Shown: in pieces, positions 25,190-34,995 of the stretch
Numbering within the stretch: position 1 is the stretch's first letter
How the letters are laid out: the number at the start of each line of letters is the position of its first letter
Assembly (NCBI GenBank): GCA_020630475.1
Contig: JAHDBI010000002.1
Coordinates: forward strand, 43,906-107,905
DNA: 64,000 nt
Direction of reading: 5' to 3'
Source: Saprospiraceae bacterium
GTDB taxonomy: Bacteria; Bacteroidota; Bacteroidia; Chitinophagales; Saprospiraceae
Notes under the pieces: model-generated
The model's input: only the letters and a program-made list of their open reading frames with translations
Database searches by the model: none
What the model was told of the DNA's origin: nothing
Made by a program: the position numbers and the translations under genes

Positions 25190-26474
25190 ATGCTTCTAGT
25201 TTACTTGTTGAATGTTCATAGATCAAAATGGATAGAACTATTAAGTATTCAATAGCAACAATCCATAAGTGCTCTTTATATTCTGGTTTTGAATAATTCA
25301 TATAGGTAAGGAAAATTAAGCAGGACCAGGCTATTGGAAAAACCCTTCCTTTAAAAATATTCCAAAATAAAAGTAAACTCAGATACCATGGATGTATGGT
25401 TGTTGCTAAAAGTAAGTAGGTAGTAAATGCAATAAACGAGCTCTTGGCTAATGATTGAAAATCACGTTCCTTTTGTTTAATAAACAGATAAATGCATGTC
25501 GAAAGGGTTATAAGCCCTAATCCAGGACCTAAGTATCTGATAAGATTATAACCACTAAGCTCCATACCTATGTATCGAGCCAGGTAATATATGCTTCCGT
25601 TAAATTCAAATTTACCAAAGTAGAGATCTATACTCTCTAAAAAGTGTAAGGTGTTACTTTGCCATAACACAATAGAGAAAAAAGCTAAGGAGCTTAGTGT
25701 AAATGAAATTAAAAACTTCTTGTTGAGTTTAGTATAGCGCCAAATGAATGGAAGGAATATAAGTGGTAATAGTTTAGTGGCCACAGAAATTGCTAGGAAT
25801 GCACCGGCAATAATCATACGGTTGCACAGAATAAAGTATAAGGCCCAAATAAGAAAGCAAATCATTAAACCTTCGAAATGAACATTACCCATTTGCTCAA
25901 TGATAATTAAGGGATTTAGAAGATAAACAAAAGCCAATCTTTTATCCAGCTTTAAAAGTCCTAATAACTTGTGCAATCCAATCAACGAAAATATATCTCC
26001 AATCAGTAATATAAACTTAATTATGAAGCTGGAATAGTACATTGCAATTCCTTCAAAAAAGGTAGATATCCAAAAAACCAATTGCGCAATTGGTGGATAA
26101 ACTGAATAATAATCTGGTGAATTCAATAGGGTATAAAGTTGCGACAACTCATATTGCCCGCTTTGAAGGATTGCTGTTGGCAATGCATGGTATGGACTAA
26201 TTCCTTGATGAAGTAAGTATCCATCCCAAATGAATCTATAGATATCATTGGATAGATTAGGAAAGCTGAAAAGCAAGAAAATTCGTGGAAGAATGGCGAG
26301 TAAGACTAAGTATTTGATCTTTATTTTAAAATGAAAAACAAGGACAAAAAAGGATAAAAATGCAATACTGTAAGAAGCAAAAATTGGGGTAAAATGACTC
26401 TGCTCTGGTATAAAGCCCAAAAATATTAGAGAAGCAACAAATACAAGGCCTACCAGAAGCTGCTTAAAATCCAT
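25188..26474 (-). CDS. Multi-pass GT-C type glycosyltransferase (polyprenyl-phosphate-sugar dependent)
   Basis: The 428-aa integral membrane protein has about eleven hydrophobic segments. A conserved extracytoplasmic loop near residues 75-100 (LSNDIYRFIWDGYLLHQGISPYH) contains the acidic residue cluster typical of GT-C mannosyl- or arabinosyltransferases, and YSVYPPIAQL follows. Such enzymes move a sugar from a polyprenyl phosphate carrier to an acceptor on the outer face of the inner membrane. It is three bases downstream of a GT2 gene and in the same run as a dolichol-phosphate-mannose-synthase-like gene that could make its donor. Donor sugar and acceptor are unknown. Confidence 0.75.
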   Translation of the reverse strand: MDFKQLLVGLVFVASLIFLGFIPEQSHFTPIFASYSIAFLSFFVLVFHFKIKIKYLVLLAILPRIFLLFSFPNLSNDIYRFIWDGYLLHQGISPYHALPTAILQSGQYELSQLYTLLNSPDYYSVYPPIAQLVFWISTFFEGIAMYYSSFIIKFILLIGDIFSLIGLHKLLGLLKLDKRLAFVYLLNPLIIIEQMGNVHFEGLMICFLIWALYFILCNRMIIAGAFLAISVATKLLPLIFLPFIWRYTKLNKKFLISFTLSSLAFFSIVLWQSNTLHFLESIDLYFGKFEFNGSIYYLARYIGMELSGYNLIRYLGPGLGLITLSTCIYLFIKQKERDFQSLAKSSFIAFTTYLLLATTIHPWYLSLLLFWNIFKGRVFPIAWSCLIFLTYMNYSKPEYKEHLWIVAIEYLIVLSILIYEHSTSKLEA

Positions 26475-26477
26475 TCG

Positions 26478-27956
26478 TTATTTTCTGATATGTTTAACAG
26501 AATAATAGAAAATTGTCCCGTACCCAACAACAAGTAAAAGGTGAAATATAAAAAAGACATTATTGTTTAGGCTATACCCAAAGTAAAGTCCAAAAATGAA
26601 ATAGATCACCATGATACCTTCCAAAATAGTTGTCATACTTATCTTACGAGCTAAATAATTTTTGTTCGACATCGAGTCAGATATTCCCTTTATATTGAAT
26701 TTGGGCGTACGAATAAAAGCCGATTTCCGACCTAAGTATCCTTGCAGTACTGCGATACTATTATGAAGACTCAATCCCATGGATATAGCTAAGAAAATAG
26801 GGAAGATGAGTAAGAACTTTAGAATAAAGGACATTCGGCCTTTTGGGTTCCATGAAGTGTTCAAATTAGCGTTATAATAAACGATAATGATACTCAGTAG
26901 CCCAACCATAAAAATGGTCATTAAGCTGCTCGTTTGTCCCATTGGTTTAAGGAAGAACAATGCTGGAACACTGAAAACGCCAATAAGAAAAACAAAGAGA
27001 AAGACAGAACTGGATAATAAATGTAATGTTCCGTGCATCTTCTTAGGAAAAGAAACATCCGATTTCCATAAGGACGGTAACATTTTTTTAGCCGTTTCAG
27101 CACCCCCTTTCATCCACCTAAATTGCTGAGACTTAAGGCCATTCATCTCACTTGGTAATTCCGCAGGAGCGGTAACATCCTCGAGAAAAGATATTTTCCA
27201 ACCTTTTAATTGAGCTCGATAACTCAAATCTAAATCTTCAGTTAAAGTGTCCGCTTCCCATCCTCCCGCATCTTCTATTGTTTGCTTTCGCCAAACTCCA
27301 GCTGTACCATTGAATTGAAGCATTAAATCTGCATGGTCTCTACCTTTTTGTTCAATAGTGAAATGAACATTTAATTGAAAAGCTTGTAATCGTGTTAATA
27401 GTGAGTAGTCTTGATTAATATGGTCCCATCTCGTTTGTACAACCCCTACCTTAGGGTCGTTGAAATGAGGAATGGTCTTTTTTAGAAAATCAGGATTAGG
27501 CAAAAAATCAGCATCGAAAATAGCAATAAAATCGCCTTTCACAGATTTCATTCCTTCTTTAAGGGCTCCAGCTTTATAACCTGTCCTGTCCGTTCTAGTC
27601 ACTAGGCTAATGTCATAGCCTTTAGACTTATATTCATCCACTTTCTTCTGACTGATTTGAGTGGTTTCATCCGTTGAGTCATCCAATACTTGTATTTCAA
27701 AACGATCCTTCGGGTAATCGATTTTGACAATATTATCAATCAATCGATCAACCACATACATTTCGTTGAAAATAGGTAATTGAATACTTACAAATGGTAA
27801 ATCATCCGGTAGGGATGTGGCCTGATTATCAGAGTTATCTGATTTATGAAAGCGTAAATAATAGATGAGAAGATGAAATTGCATTAAGCAATAAAAAGTC
27901 ACATAAGCTAAAGCAGCTATGTAAATGCCAATTACGATATATCCGACTATCTCCAT
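26478..27956 (-). CDS. Processive GT2 glycosyltransferase, cellulose synthase/CslA-like
   Basis: The 492-aa product has a membrane anchor (residues 5-30). The GT2 domain has the D,D,D,QxxRW set: DDSTDE, DADFLPN, LTEDLDLSYRA and QQFRWMKGGAE. About five C-terminal membrane segments follow. This arrangement resembles cellulose synthase and glucomannan (CslA) synthases, which polymerise and export a beta-glycan. No PilZ domain or c-di-GMP partner is visible nearby. The gene sits between a GT-C gene and a polyprenyl-sugar synthase-like gene with gaps of three and four bases, so all three are probably co-transcribed. Confidence 0.8.
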   Translation of the reverse strand: MEIVGYIVIGIYIAALAYVTFYCLMQFHLLIYYLRFHKSDNSDNQATSLPDDLPFVSIQLPIFNEMYVVDRLIDNIVKIDYPKDRFEIQVLDDSTDETTQISQKKVDEYKSKGYDISLVTRTDRTGYKAGALKEGMKSVKGDFIAIFDADFLPNPDFLKKTIPHFNDPKVGVVQTRWDHINQDYSLLTRLQAFQLNVHFTIEQKGRDHADLMLQFNGTAGVWRKQTIEDAGGWEADTLTEDLDLSYRAQLKGWKISFLEDVTAPAELPSEMNGLKSQQFRWMKGGAETAKKMLPSLWKSDVSFPKKMHGTLHLLSSSVFLFVFLIGVFSVPALFFLKPMGQTSSLMTIFMVGLLSIIIVYYNANLNTSWNPKGRMSFILKFLLIFPIFLAISMGLSLHNSIAVLQGYLGRKSAFIRTPKFNIKGISDSMSNKNYLARKISMTTILEGIMVIYFIFGLYFGYSLNNNVFFIFHLLLVVGYGTIFYYSVKHIRK

Positions 27957-27960
27957 ACTA

Positions 27961-28656
27961 TTATAGGAATTTAAATATAGTCCATAAAATTTTATGCCCT
28001 GCTAAGATGGTGCCCTTGATCGTTCCTGAAACTTTTGAAACTCCTATACGCTTTTTATAGTTGACAGGAACCTCTACACATTTCATTTTTAATTTGGCGG
28101 CTTTGACCTGCATTTCGACGGTCCAACCAAAATCTCTATCCTGCATATTGATTTCCATCAACTTATCATATTTGATTGCTCGAAAAGGACCGAGATCCGT
28201 GAATTCGTATTTATAGAAAAGTTTAATCAATGAAGTCGCTAACCAATTACCAAAAATCTGCTGTGGTTGCATGGATCCTTTTTCTAGTTTCCCTAAAACC
28301 CTCGATCCAATAACTAAATCTTGAGATTGATGTATGATTGGATCTACAACTTCGGGTAATTGTTCAGGATAATCTGAATAATCGCCATCTAGGAATACGA
28401 CGATGTCAGGTTTTTCCTTGAGTTGAGCTATATATTCCATACCTTTCAAGCAAGCATTGCCATATCCTGATATAGGTTCGTCTAAAACAATAGCTCCCGC
28501 AGTTTGTGCTACCTCTTTCGTTTTATCTGTGCTTCCATTGTTTGAAACCAATATATGGCGGACCCAGGTTTTTGGAATATCATCGACCACACTTTTTATA
28601 GACCTTTCTTCGTTAAAAGCAGGTATAATGACGTCTATTATTGGTGGATTATGCAT
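27961..28656 (-). CDS. GT2 glycosyltransferase, dolichol/polyprenyl-phosphate mannose synthase-like
   Basis: The 231-aa soluble GT2 enzyme has DVIIPAFNEERSI, SNNGSTDKT, FLDGDYSDYPE (donor metal site), and DFGWTVEMQVKAAK, the pattern of Dpm1-like polyprenyl-phosphate sugar synthases. VNYKKRIGVSKVSGT near the end is also typical of the group. It lacks membrane helices. It likely makes a lipid-linked sugar used by the GT-C protein two genes downstream. The beta-helix lipoprotein gene is divergent from it. Confidence 0.8.
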   Translation of the reverse strand: MHNPPIIDVIIPAFNEERSIKSVVDDIPKTWVRHILVSNNGSTDKTKEVAQTAGAIVLDEPISGYGNACLKGMEYIAQLKEKPDIVVFLDGDYSDYPEQLPEVVDPIIHQSQDLVIGSRVLGKLEKGSMQPQQIFGNWLATSLIKLFYKYEFTDLGPFRAIKYDKLMEINMQDRDFGWTVEMQVKAAKLKMKCVEVPVNYKKRIGVSKVSGTIKGTILAGHKILWTIFKFL

Positions 28657-28687
28657 TTTATTAGGCCTCTTAGGCGGTCAAAAGTAG

Positions 28688-28695
28688 TACATTTG
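28688..28695 (+). promoter_or_regulatory. Putative -7 element before the beta-helix lipoprotein
   Basis: TACATTTG matches TAnnTTTG exactly, 51 bases before the chosen ATG. No convincing -33 TTTG lies at the right distance, so the support is partial. Confidence 0.35.
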
Positions 28696-28745
28696 AGCCG
28701 AATAATAATGTTCGAGACAAGACATTGAAGAGCACAATCAAATTA

Positions 28746-30239
28746 ATGGGTAATAAGCAGTTTTTCAAACTATTGATGATGACGAGTATAGTCGTCGTCT
28801 TATGTATAAGTGCATGTAGAGAAAGGAGCTTTAATATGAGCCCAGATGCGCAATTAGCATTCTCTGTAGATACGCTTCGATTTGACACCGTTTTCACGGA
28901 ATTAGGAAGCGCCACACGATCCTTTAAAATATTTAATGAGGACGAACAGTCCATTTTAATTGAGAATATCTATTTAGCGAATGAACCTGGAGGAGAGCAG
29001 TTTTTTAGAATGAATGTTGATGGAATTGCCTCCAACTCCTTACAAGATGTTGAAATTCTTCCCAATGATAGTCTATGGGTTTTTGTCGAGGTAACCATAG
29101 ATCCCGATAATCCTTTATCGATAAGTCCTTTTATCATTGAAGATCAGGTTTTAATCGAAGTTAATGGTAACGAACAGGTTGTGTATTTAGAGGCTTGGGG
29201 CCAAAATGCCAATTACTTTCCAAGCCGTTTTAATGCAGGAGTTGATTCGATTCTATTATGTGATTTAGGTTCCATAACATTCGATGATCCCAAACCTTAT
29301 GTTATTTATGGGAGGATATTGATCGAAAATTGTGAACTGATTTTGCCACCGGGTACAGATGTATATGTTCATGGTGGAGTAGTCAGTAATGATTCTATGA
29401 TCTATAATGATGGGCTCTTACTTTTTGGTGAAAACGGTAAATTAAGCGCTCTTGGTGAATTAAGTAATCCAGTTGTCATTCAAGGTGATAGGTTAGAAAG
29501 TGGGTTTCAAGATGTAAAAGGTCAATGGACAGGTTTGTGGTTTTTGAGTAATAGTGATGGAGGAGTTTTGGAACATACCACGATCAAGAATTCCTTGGTT
29601 GGATTTAGGGTGGATTCTATGGCGAATATAACGATGAATAGTTGCGTCATTCAAAATACTTCAGGTGCTGGAATTATTAGTTTAGCTGGAAATATTCAAG
29701 CAAGCAACTCTCTTATTCATTCAAATAATGGTAACGCACTACAATTGACTTACGGTGGTAATTATCTCTTCGATTATTGTACTATCGCTAGTTATGGAAA
29801 TCAGAGCGAGTCATTGAGATTGAATAATTATTTATGTATCGATCCTTTGTGTTTACAACCCGTTCGAATTAATCCTTTAAGTGCAGTTTTCAGAAATTGC
29901 ATTTTCTCCGGTTCCAGTTCGGACGAATTATTCTTGGAAGATGCATCTGACAATGATCCGACATCATTTAACTATATAATGGAAAACTGCATTGTAAAGG
30001 TTGATGAACTCTTGACTCCTGAACAGTTTCCTGACTTTTTTGAAAACTGTGAAGACTGTTACAATCTACAAACAGGTGATGCGCTATTCTTAAATCTTGA
30101 CGAAAAGGATTTTCATTTAGATACACTTTCTGTAGCAGAGACAAATGCTAAAGTATTGGTAGCTATCCCGGATGATTTGGATGGGAACTCAAGAGATTCA
30201 AATACGCCTGATATAGGTTGTTTCGAATACCAATACTAA
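28746..30239 (+). CDS. Right-handed beta-helix surface lipoprotein
   Basis: The 497-aa product starts at ATG 28746 (a TTG 21 bases earlier is possible). The lipoprotein signal ends LCISAC (Cys24). Residues about 35-160 form an Ig-like domain with DTLRFDTVFTELGSATRSFKIFN, a style seen in Bacteroidota surface proteins. The remainder has parallel beta-helix coils (GVLEHTTIKNSLVGFRV, ITMNSCVIQNTSGAGII, IQASNSLIHSNNGNALQL) and ends in DLDGNSRDSNTPDIGCFEYQY, the common closing motif of such proteins. Beta-helices of this type often bind or cleave polysaccharide; no catalytic residues can be assigned. Confidence 0.78.
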   Translation: MGNKQFFKLLMMTSIVVVLCISACRERSFNMSPDAQLAFSVDTLRFDTVFTELGSATRSFKIFNEDEQSILIENIYLANEPGGEQFFRMNVDGIASNSLQDVEILPNDSLWVFVEVTIDPDNPLSISPFIIEDQVLIEVNGNEQVVYLEAWGQNANYFPSRFNAGVDSILLCDLGSITFDDPKPYVIYGRILIENCELILPPGTDVYVHGGVVSNDSMIYNDGLLLFGENGKLSALGELSNPVVIQGDRLESGFQDVKGQWTGLWFLSNSDGGVLEHTTIKNSLVGFRVDSMANITMNSCVIQNTSGAGIISLAGNIQASNSLIHSNNGNALQLTYGGNYLFDYCTIASYGNQSESLRLNNYLCIDPLCLQPVRINPLSAVFRNCIFSGSSSDELFLEDASDNDPTSFNYIMENCIVKVDELLTPEQFPDFFENCEDCYNLQTGDALFLNLDEKDFHLDTLSVAETNAKVLVAIPDDLDGNSRDSNTPDIGCFEYQY

Positions 30240-31525
30240 ATCCTTATTCCATCTTTATCGGTCATCTTGACGAAGGCTAAAAGAATCATACTGACTACAA
30301 ATAGAACTATCAGTACCAATATAGAATTTCGAATACTTCCAGTCATCTGTTCGACATATCCAAAACAGAATGTTCCAAGGACTACTGAACATTTCATAAC
30401 GACGTCATAAAAGCTATAGTAGGAGGCTAGGTTAGATTCCTTTTCTTCAATTAATTTAGAATAGATCGCTCTTGATTGTGATTGAATTCCACCCATCACC
30501 AAACCAACTAGACCAGCAATGACAAAAAATTGCGTCTTATGATCAACGAAATAAGCCATTAAACATACTCCAACCCATATAGCTAACATGGAATACAAAG
30601 AAGTTCTATTGCCTCTTATTTTAGCAACGTATGCAAATAAATATGCTCCAGCTATACCAACCAATTGAATAATGATTACGGTAATGATCAATTCTTCAGA
30701 TTTCATACCTATAACTTTTTTAGCAAAAGGGGTTGCTAAATAAATAACCGTATTGACCCCCGCTGTATAGAAGAAATAGGCCAATAAGAATAAGCTCAAA
30801 TTTTTCTTTGAAAATACCTTTTTAGCCGCGGTACTAAACTCCTTAATACCTTTGGAGATTATGTTGTTTCTCGGGCCGTTTATTTGATCTTTAGGGAACC
30901 TCCTAAAAGCATAAAAGGCAAAAATCATCCACCATAATCCCACCATAACGAAAGAAACTCTTGTGGCGTGTTGGGTGTTTTCTAATCCCAATATATCTGG
31001 AAAAAATATAAGCAATAGGTTGGTGACTAAAAGAATAACGCTCCCAATGTAGCCATAAGCAAAACCTCGAGCACTCACCTGGTCAAATCTATCCTCCGAA
31101 GCAATTTGAGGTAAATAGGAGTTATAAAATATAACACCTCCGGAAAAGCCAACACTCGCAAGTATAAAAAAGACTAATCCAATCCATAGATTTTCAATTC
31201 CTGTAAACCAGTATAAGGCAATACAACTAACAGCACCGAAAACCGTAAAAAATTTAAGGAAATTCATTCGACGTCCGCTGTAATCCGCAATTCCACTGAG
31301 AATAGGAGATAATAAAGCAATGATTAGAAAAGAAATAGACACTGAATACGAGAAGACGCTCGTATTAGGGAATTCTAAACCAAAGATGTTAATGATCTTT
31401 GGTGTATTTGCCTCAAAATAAATAGGAAATATTGCTGTAGAAATGACCAAGGCATAAGCAGAATTTGCCCAATCGTACATAGCCCAAGAATGAATAATCT
31501 TTTTATCATTTAATTTAGCCTCCAT
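30236..31525 (-). CDS. MFS transporter, UMF1 family
   Basis: The product is about 429 aa from ATG 31525 (an upstream in-frame ATG at 31576 adds 17 unlikely residues). Twelve hydrophobic segments are visible. The N-terminal signature HSWAMYDWANSAYALVISTAIFPIYF and the inter-helix GIADYSGRRMNFLKFF match the UMF1 (Atg22-like) branch of the major facilitator superfamily. The substrate is unknown. Its stop overlaps the beta-helix gene stop by four bases in convergent orientation, and rimK lies divergently upstream. Confidence 0.82.
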   Translation of the reverse strand: MEAKLNDKKIIHSWAMYDWANSAYALVISTAIFPIYFEANTPKIINIFGLEFPNTSVFSYSVSISFLIIALLSPILSGIADYSGRRMNFLKFFTVFGAVSCIALYWFTGIENLWIGLVFFILASVGFSGGVIFYNSYLPQIASEDRFDQVSARGFAYGYIGSVILLVTNLLLIFFPDILGLENTQHATRVSFVMVGLWWMIFAFYAFRRFPKDQINGPRNNIISKGIKEFSTAAKKVFSKKNLSLFLLAYFFYTAGVNTVIYLATPFAKKVIGMKSEELIITVIIIQLVGIAGAYLFAYVAKIRGNRTSLYSMLAIWVGVCLMAYFVDHKTQFFVIAGLVGLVMGGIQSQSRAIYSKLIEEKESNLASYYSFYDVVMKCSVVLGTFCFGYVEQMTGSIRNSILVLIVLFVVSMILLAFVKMTDKDGIRI

Positions 31526-31661
31526 ATCAAAAATTTCCTGGTTCACTGTAAGATAGTTAATTCTGATTGATTCCAATTTTAACTAAATTATATAATCAAA
31601 TCAAATATGTAAATACAGCTTATTTTCAGATATTTAGGTTCTCTCAACGTTAAAATATAGT

Positions 31662-32543
31662 ATGAATATTGTTGTTCTTTCGCGAAATGCAGGCTTGTAT
31701 AGTACGAGAAGTCTCGTTAATGCAGCTTATCGAAGGAATCATCATGTAAGAGTTATTGATCACATGAGTTGTGACTTAGTGATTGATGTCAACGATCATG
31801 CGATATATCATAATGGAGAACGCCTAGAAGGCATAGATGCCATCATACCTAGGATAGGGGCAACGGCAACAGGTCATGGTTCAGCTGTGATTAGACATTT
31901 TGTAAATATGGGCGTTTATTCAAGTTTACAATCTGAGGCATTGTTGTTGTCCAGAGATAAGTTGAGTTGTCTTCAAGCCTTAACTGCTGCTGGCGTCCCA
32001 GTACCACGGTCTATTATTGCAAAAAACTATTATTCGATGCCCGAAATGATCGATAAGGTAGGGGAAATGCCGATTGTGATTAAAATGATCCGAGGAACAC
32101 ATGGATTAGGTGTGATTCTTTCAGAGAGTAAAAAGAATGCTGAATCAGTATTAGAGGCCTTTTATAAATCTAAGGAAAAGGTGATGCTTCAAGAATTCAT
32201 TCACGAAGCAAAGGGTGCAGATGTTCGTGTATTCATTGTAGATGGTCAGATCGTAGGAGTGATGAAACGACAAGCAAAAGAAGGCGAATTTAGATCGAAT
32301 TTACATCGAGGTGCTTCCTCAAAGATTATAAAATTAACTGCTCAGGAAGAGGAAATTGCATTGAAAGCAGCTAAAGTAATGGGCCTGGATATCGCTGGAG
32401 TAGATATGCTTCAAACGAGTAATGGACCTTTAATTTTAGAAGTAAACGCTTCTCCAGGTTTAGAAGGTATTGAAACAACAACTAAAGTGGATATTGCGGG
32501 TAAAATAATTGATATGGTTCAGAGAAATGCGAGAAAAAGATGA
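31662..32543 (+). CDS. rimK: RimK-type ATP-grasp ligase
   Basis: The 293-aa ATP-grasp enzyme resembles RimK, which adds glutamate residues to the C-terminus of ribosomal protein S6. It has MNIVVLSRNAGLYSTRSLVNAA at the N-terminus, PRIGATAT, SRDKLSCLQAL, then the ATP-grasp core (PIVIKMIRGTHGLGVIL, FIHEAKGADVRVFIVDGQIVG, FRSNLHRGA, IAGVDMLQTSNGPLILEVNASPGLEGIE). The next gene overlaps by four bases (ATGA). Related ligases make other amino-acid amides, so S6 is not the only possible acceptor. Confidence 0.87.
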   Translation: MNIVVLSRNAGLYSTRSLVNAAYRRNHHVRVIDHMSCDLVIDVNDHAIYHNGERLEGIDAIIPRIGATATGHGSAVIRHFVNMGVYSSLQSEALLLSRDKLSCLQALTAAGVPVPRSIIAKNYYSMPEMIDKVGEMPIVIKMIRGTHGLGVILSESKKNAESVLEAFYKSKEKVMLQEFIHEAKGADVRVFIVDGQIVGVMKRQAKEGEFRSNLHRGASSKIIKLTAQEEEIALKAAKVMGLDIAGVDMLQTSNGPLILEVNASPGLEGIETTTKVDIAGKIIDMVQRNARKR

Positions 32544-33535
32544 GTGGATTAGACGAAAAACCAAAACATCCATATAATGATCCCATTATTATTGATGGAC
32601 ATTCTATTTTTCCAGGAGAGTCGGAAACGGTAAGAATTAACGTTGGTCGACTTCCTTCGGATAATAGAATAAGTATATTAACTCATGTCTTCAGAGCAAA
32701 GCAAGAAGGACCTTGTGTGTTGCTTTTAGGTGGAGTTCATGGAGATGAGATCAATGGGATGGAGATTGTAAGACAGTCTATTGAAAGTGGATTATTGGAT
32801 GATCTTCAATGTGGGACGGTCATCGCTATACCCTTATTGAATGTATTTGGTTTTATAAACTTTAGTAGAGAAGTGCCTGATGGAAAGGATGTCAATAGAA
32901 GTTTTCCAGGTTCCACTAGTGGGTCATTGGCATCAAGAGTAGCCAGAACATTATCCAAGAAGATATTACCGTTTGTGGATTATGCCTTAGATTTTCATAC
33001 CGGTGGTGCGAGTAGGTATAATTTTCCTCAAGTCAGATATACAAAGACAGACAAAAAGGCTGAGCAGATGGCACGCATCTTTGCTGCGACATTTACTATC
33101 CAAAAGCCCTTAATTTCAAAATCATTTCGAAAAACGGCTAAATTAATGGATATACCGGCAATAGTTTATGAAGGAGGTGAATCAGTGAGATTGGACGGAT
33201 TTGCCATAACCAAGGGAGTGGAAGGTTTGAAACGCATTCTCGCTTCCTTTAAAATGATTTCGCCGGTACTACAAGTATCGAAGAAGGGACTTCTATTTAA
33301 GAAATCCGCTTGGATTAGAGCCCCTTATTCTGGACTGTTCATTTGGACTCAAAAATCTGGTGGCCATATAAAAAAGGATGAACCTTTAGGTGTGATTAAA
33401 GACTTATACGGAACTAAATCCGTTATGGTTATATCAAAACTTGAAGGCTATGTCATTGGTCATAACAATGCTTCTGTGGTCAATCAAGGAGATGCATTGT
33501 TTCACATAGGATTAGAATATCAAGAATTTTCATGA
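32540..33535 (+). CDS. Succinylglutamate desuccinylase/aspartoacylase family hydrolase
   Basis: The 331-aa zinc hydrolase of the AstE/AspA (M14-like) family has the metal pair His67 and Glu70 in GGVHGDEINGMEIV, the third ligand in LDFHTGGASRYNFPQVR, and the likely catalytic Glu in VYEGGESVRLDG. Members cleave N-acyl amino-acid amide bonds. It is coupled to rimK and to the downstream PBP4 gene by four-base overlaps on both sides. A ligase beside an amide hydrolase suggests opposing or successive steps on one substrate, which is inference. Confidence 0.83.
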   Translation: MSGLDEKPKHPYNDPIIIDGHSIFPGESETVRINVGRLPSDNRISILTHVFRAKQEGPCVLLLGGVHGDEINGMEIVRQSIESGLLDDLQCGTVIAIPLLNVFGFINFSREVPDGKDVNRSFPGSTSGSLASRVARTLSKKILPFVDYALDFHTGGASRYNFPQVRYTKTDKKAEQMARIFAATFTIQKPLISKSFRKTAKLMDIPAIVYEGGESVRLDGFAITKGVEGLKRILASFKMISPVLQVSKKGLLFKKSAWIRAPYSGLFIWTQKSGGHIKKDEPLGVIKDLYGTKSVMVISKLEGYVIGHNNASVVNQGDALFHIGLEYQEFS

Positions 33536-34983
33536 GTCGTATTTACTTATTAATTGTTTGTATTTTTTTTAGCGCTTTCGCGAATGGTCAAGGGAGTCTA
33601 GAAGCAAGAATTAAAAAGCATCTCGGAAGCAAGGATTTCAAATACGCTGGAATCAGTATTACTGTTCTAGATATAGAATCTGGAGATAAATTAGCAGGGA
33701 TTAACGAGCATAAAGTGATGATTCCGGCATCAACTCAAAAATTGCTCACTACATTCACCGCTTTAGAAATATTAGGCGAAGACTTTATCTACACCACTAA
33801 GATTAGTCATTCTGGAAAGATTACGGAGGATGGTGTTTTAAAAGGAAATATTTATATAGTTGGCAGTGGCGATCCTACATTGGGCAGCAGAAAATTTGAT
33901 GAGGTTTTGCCTTTTGAGGATTTGATAAGACAAATCTCGCGAGAGATTAAGAGATTTGGTATTAGTTCGATTGAAGGAAAAATTATCGCTGATGAGTCTA
34001 TTTATAATTCTTTTCCAATAAGTCCATCATGGCAATGGAATGATTTAGGAAACTATTATGCCGCGGGAGCTTGGGGGATCAATATCAATGAAAATCAATA
34101 TTTGATTTCGTTCAGTAAGCGAGCTAAAGTCGGTAATCGCCCTAATTTAACTGGATTCGGACCGAAAATTCCTGGATTGAAATTGTCCAATGAATTAGTG
34201 GTAGATAGTGCCGGAACTGGAGATAATGCCTACATATTTGGAGGTCCATACAATTACCAAAAAAGGATCGTAGGTTCTATTCCAGCAGGTAAGGGCACTT
34301 TTTCCATTAAGGGATCTATTCCTGATCCACCGCTTTTTATGGCCTATCATGTCTACAAAAGACTCGAAAAGGATGGTATACAATCTCAAGGTTATGAAAC
34401 TCAATATGAACCGAAGCGACAAAAGAGGAAGCTCATTTATTCTATAGATTCACCACCTTTATACAAGATTGCCAGAAGAGCGAATCTAGAAAGTAACAAT
34501 TTATATTGTGAAGCATTATTGAAATCTATAGCTACTAAACAGGCTAAAGGAGGAAGTGGTGGTGTTGGCATTTATTTGCTTAAAAAATTTTTAGGGAAAC
34601 TAAAAATCAATACGGAATCACTACATATGGAAGATGGTAGTGGGTTAAGCGCACGAAATAATATCAACAGTATGCTCTTGGCTTCTTTTCTACAGAAGTA
34701 TGCTGTTAAAGAAGGAAACGATATCAATGATATTATTAAATATTTACCCAGTGCAGGAGTATCTGGAACCTTAAGTAAGATGTTTAGAAATTCTTCTGCA
34801 CGAGGTAAAGTGTGGGCGAAAACAGGGACTATGGATAGAGTTCAATCTTACGCAGGATACATTAAAACTAAAACTGGCAAGTGGGTAAGTTTCTCTATCA
34901 TCGTTAACGGTTTCTCTGTCAAACAAAAGAAAATGCGATCCAAACTAGAGCGCATAATGACCGACATTTACAAGTATGGCTAG
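33532..34983 (+). CDS. dacB: D-alanyl-D-alanine carboxypeptidase/endopeptidase, PBP4 (S13) family
   Basis: The 483-aa periplasmic penicillin-binding protein has a signal peptide ending SAFANGQ (residue 20). The active-site SxxK is STQK at 67-70. The second motif region is DGSGLSARN, and the KTG motif is in WAKTGTMDRVQSYAGYI near the C-terminus. It would trim or cross-link-cleave peptidoglycan peptides. The start overlaps the preceding hydrolase by ATGA, an unusual partner for a cell-wall enzyme. Confidence 0.87.
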   Translation: MSRIYLLIVCIFFSAFANGQGSLEARIKKHLGSKDFKYAGISITVLDIESGDKLAGINEHKVMIPASTQKLLTTFTALEILGEDFIYTTKISHSGKITEDGVLKGNIYIVGSGDPTLGSRKFDEVLPFEDLIRQISREIKRFGISSIEGKIIADESIYNSFPISPSWQWNDLGNYYAAGAWGININENQYLISFSKRAKVGNRPNLTGFGPKIPGLKLSNELVVDSAGTGDNAYIFGGPYNYQKRIVGSIPAGKGTFSIKGSIPDPPLFMAYHVYKRLEKDGIQSQGYETQYEPKRQKRKLIYSIDSPPLYKIARRANLESNNLYCEALLKSIATKQAKGGSGGVGIYLLKKFLGKLKINTESLHMEDGSGLSARNNINSMLLASFLQKYAVKEGNDINDIIKYLPSAGVSGTLSKMFRNSSARGKVWAKTGTMDRVQSYAGYIKTKTGKWVSFSIIVNGFSVKQKKMRSKLERIMTDIYKYG

Positions 34984-34995
34984 TATTTAATATAT

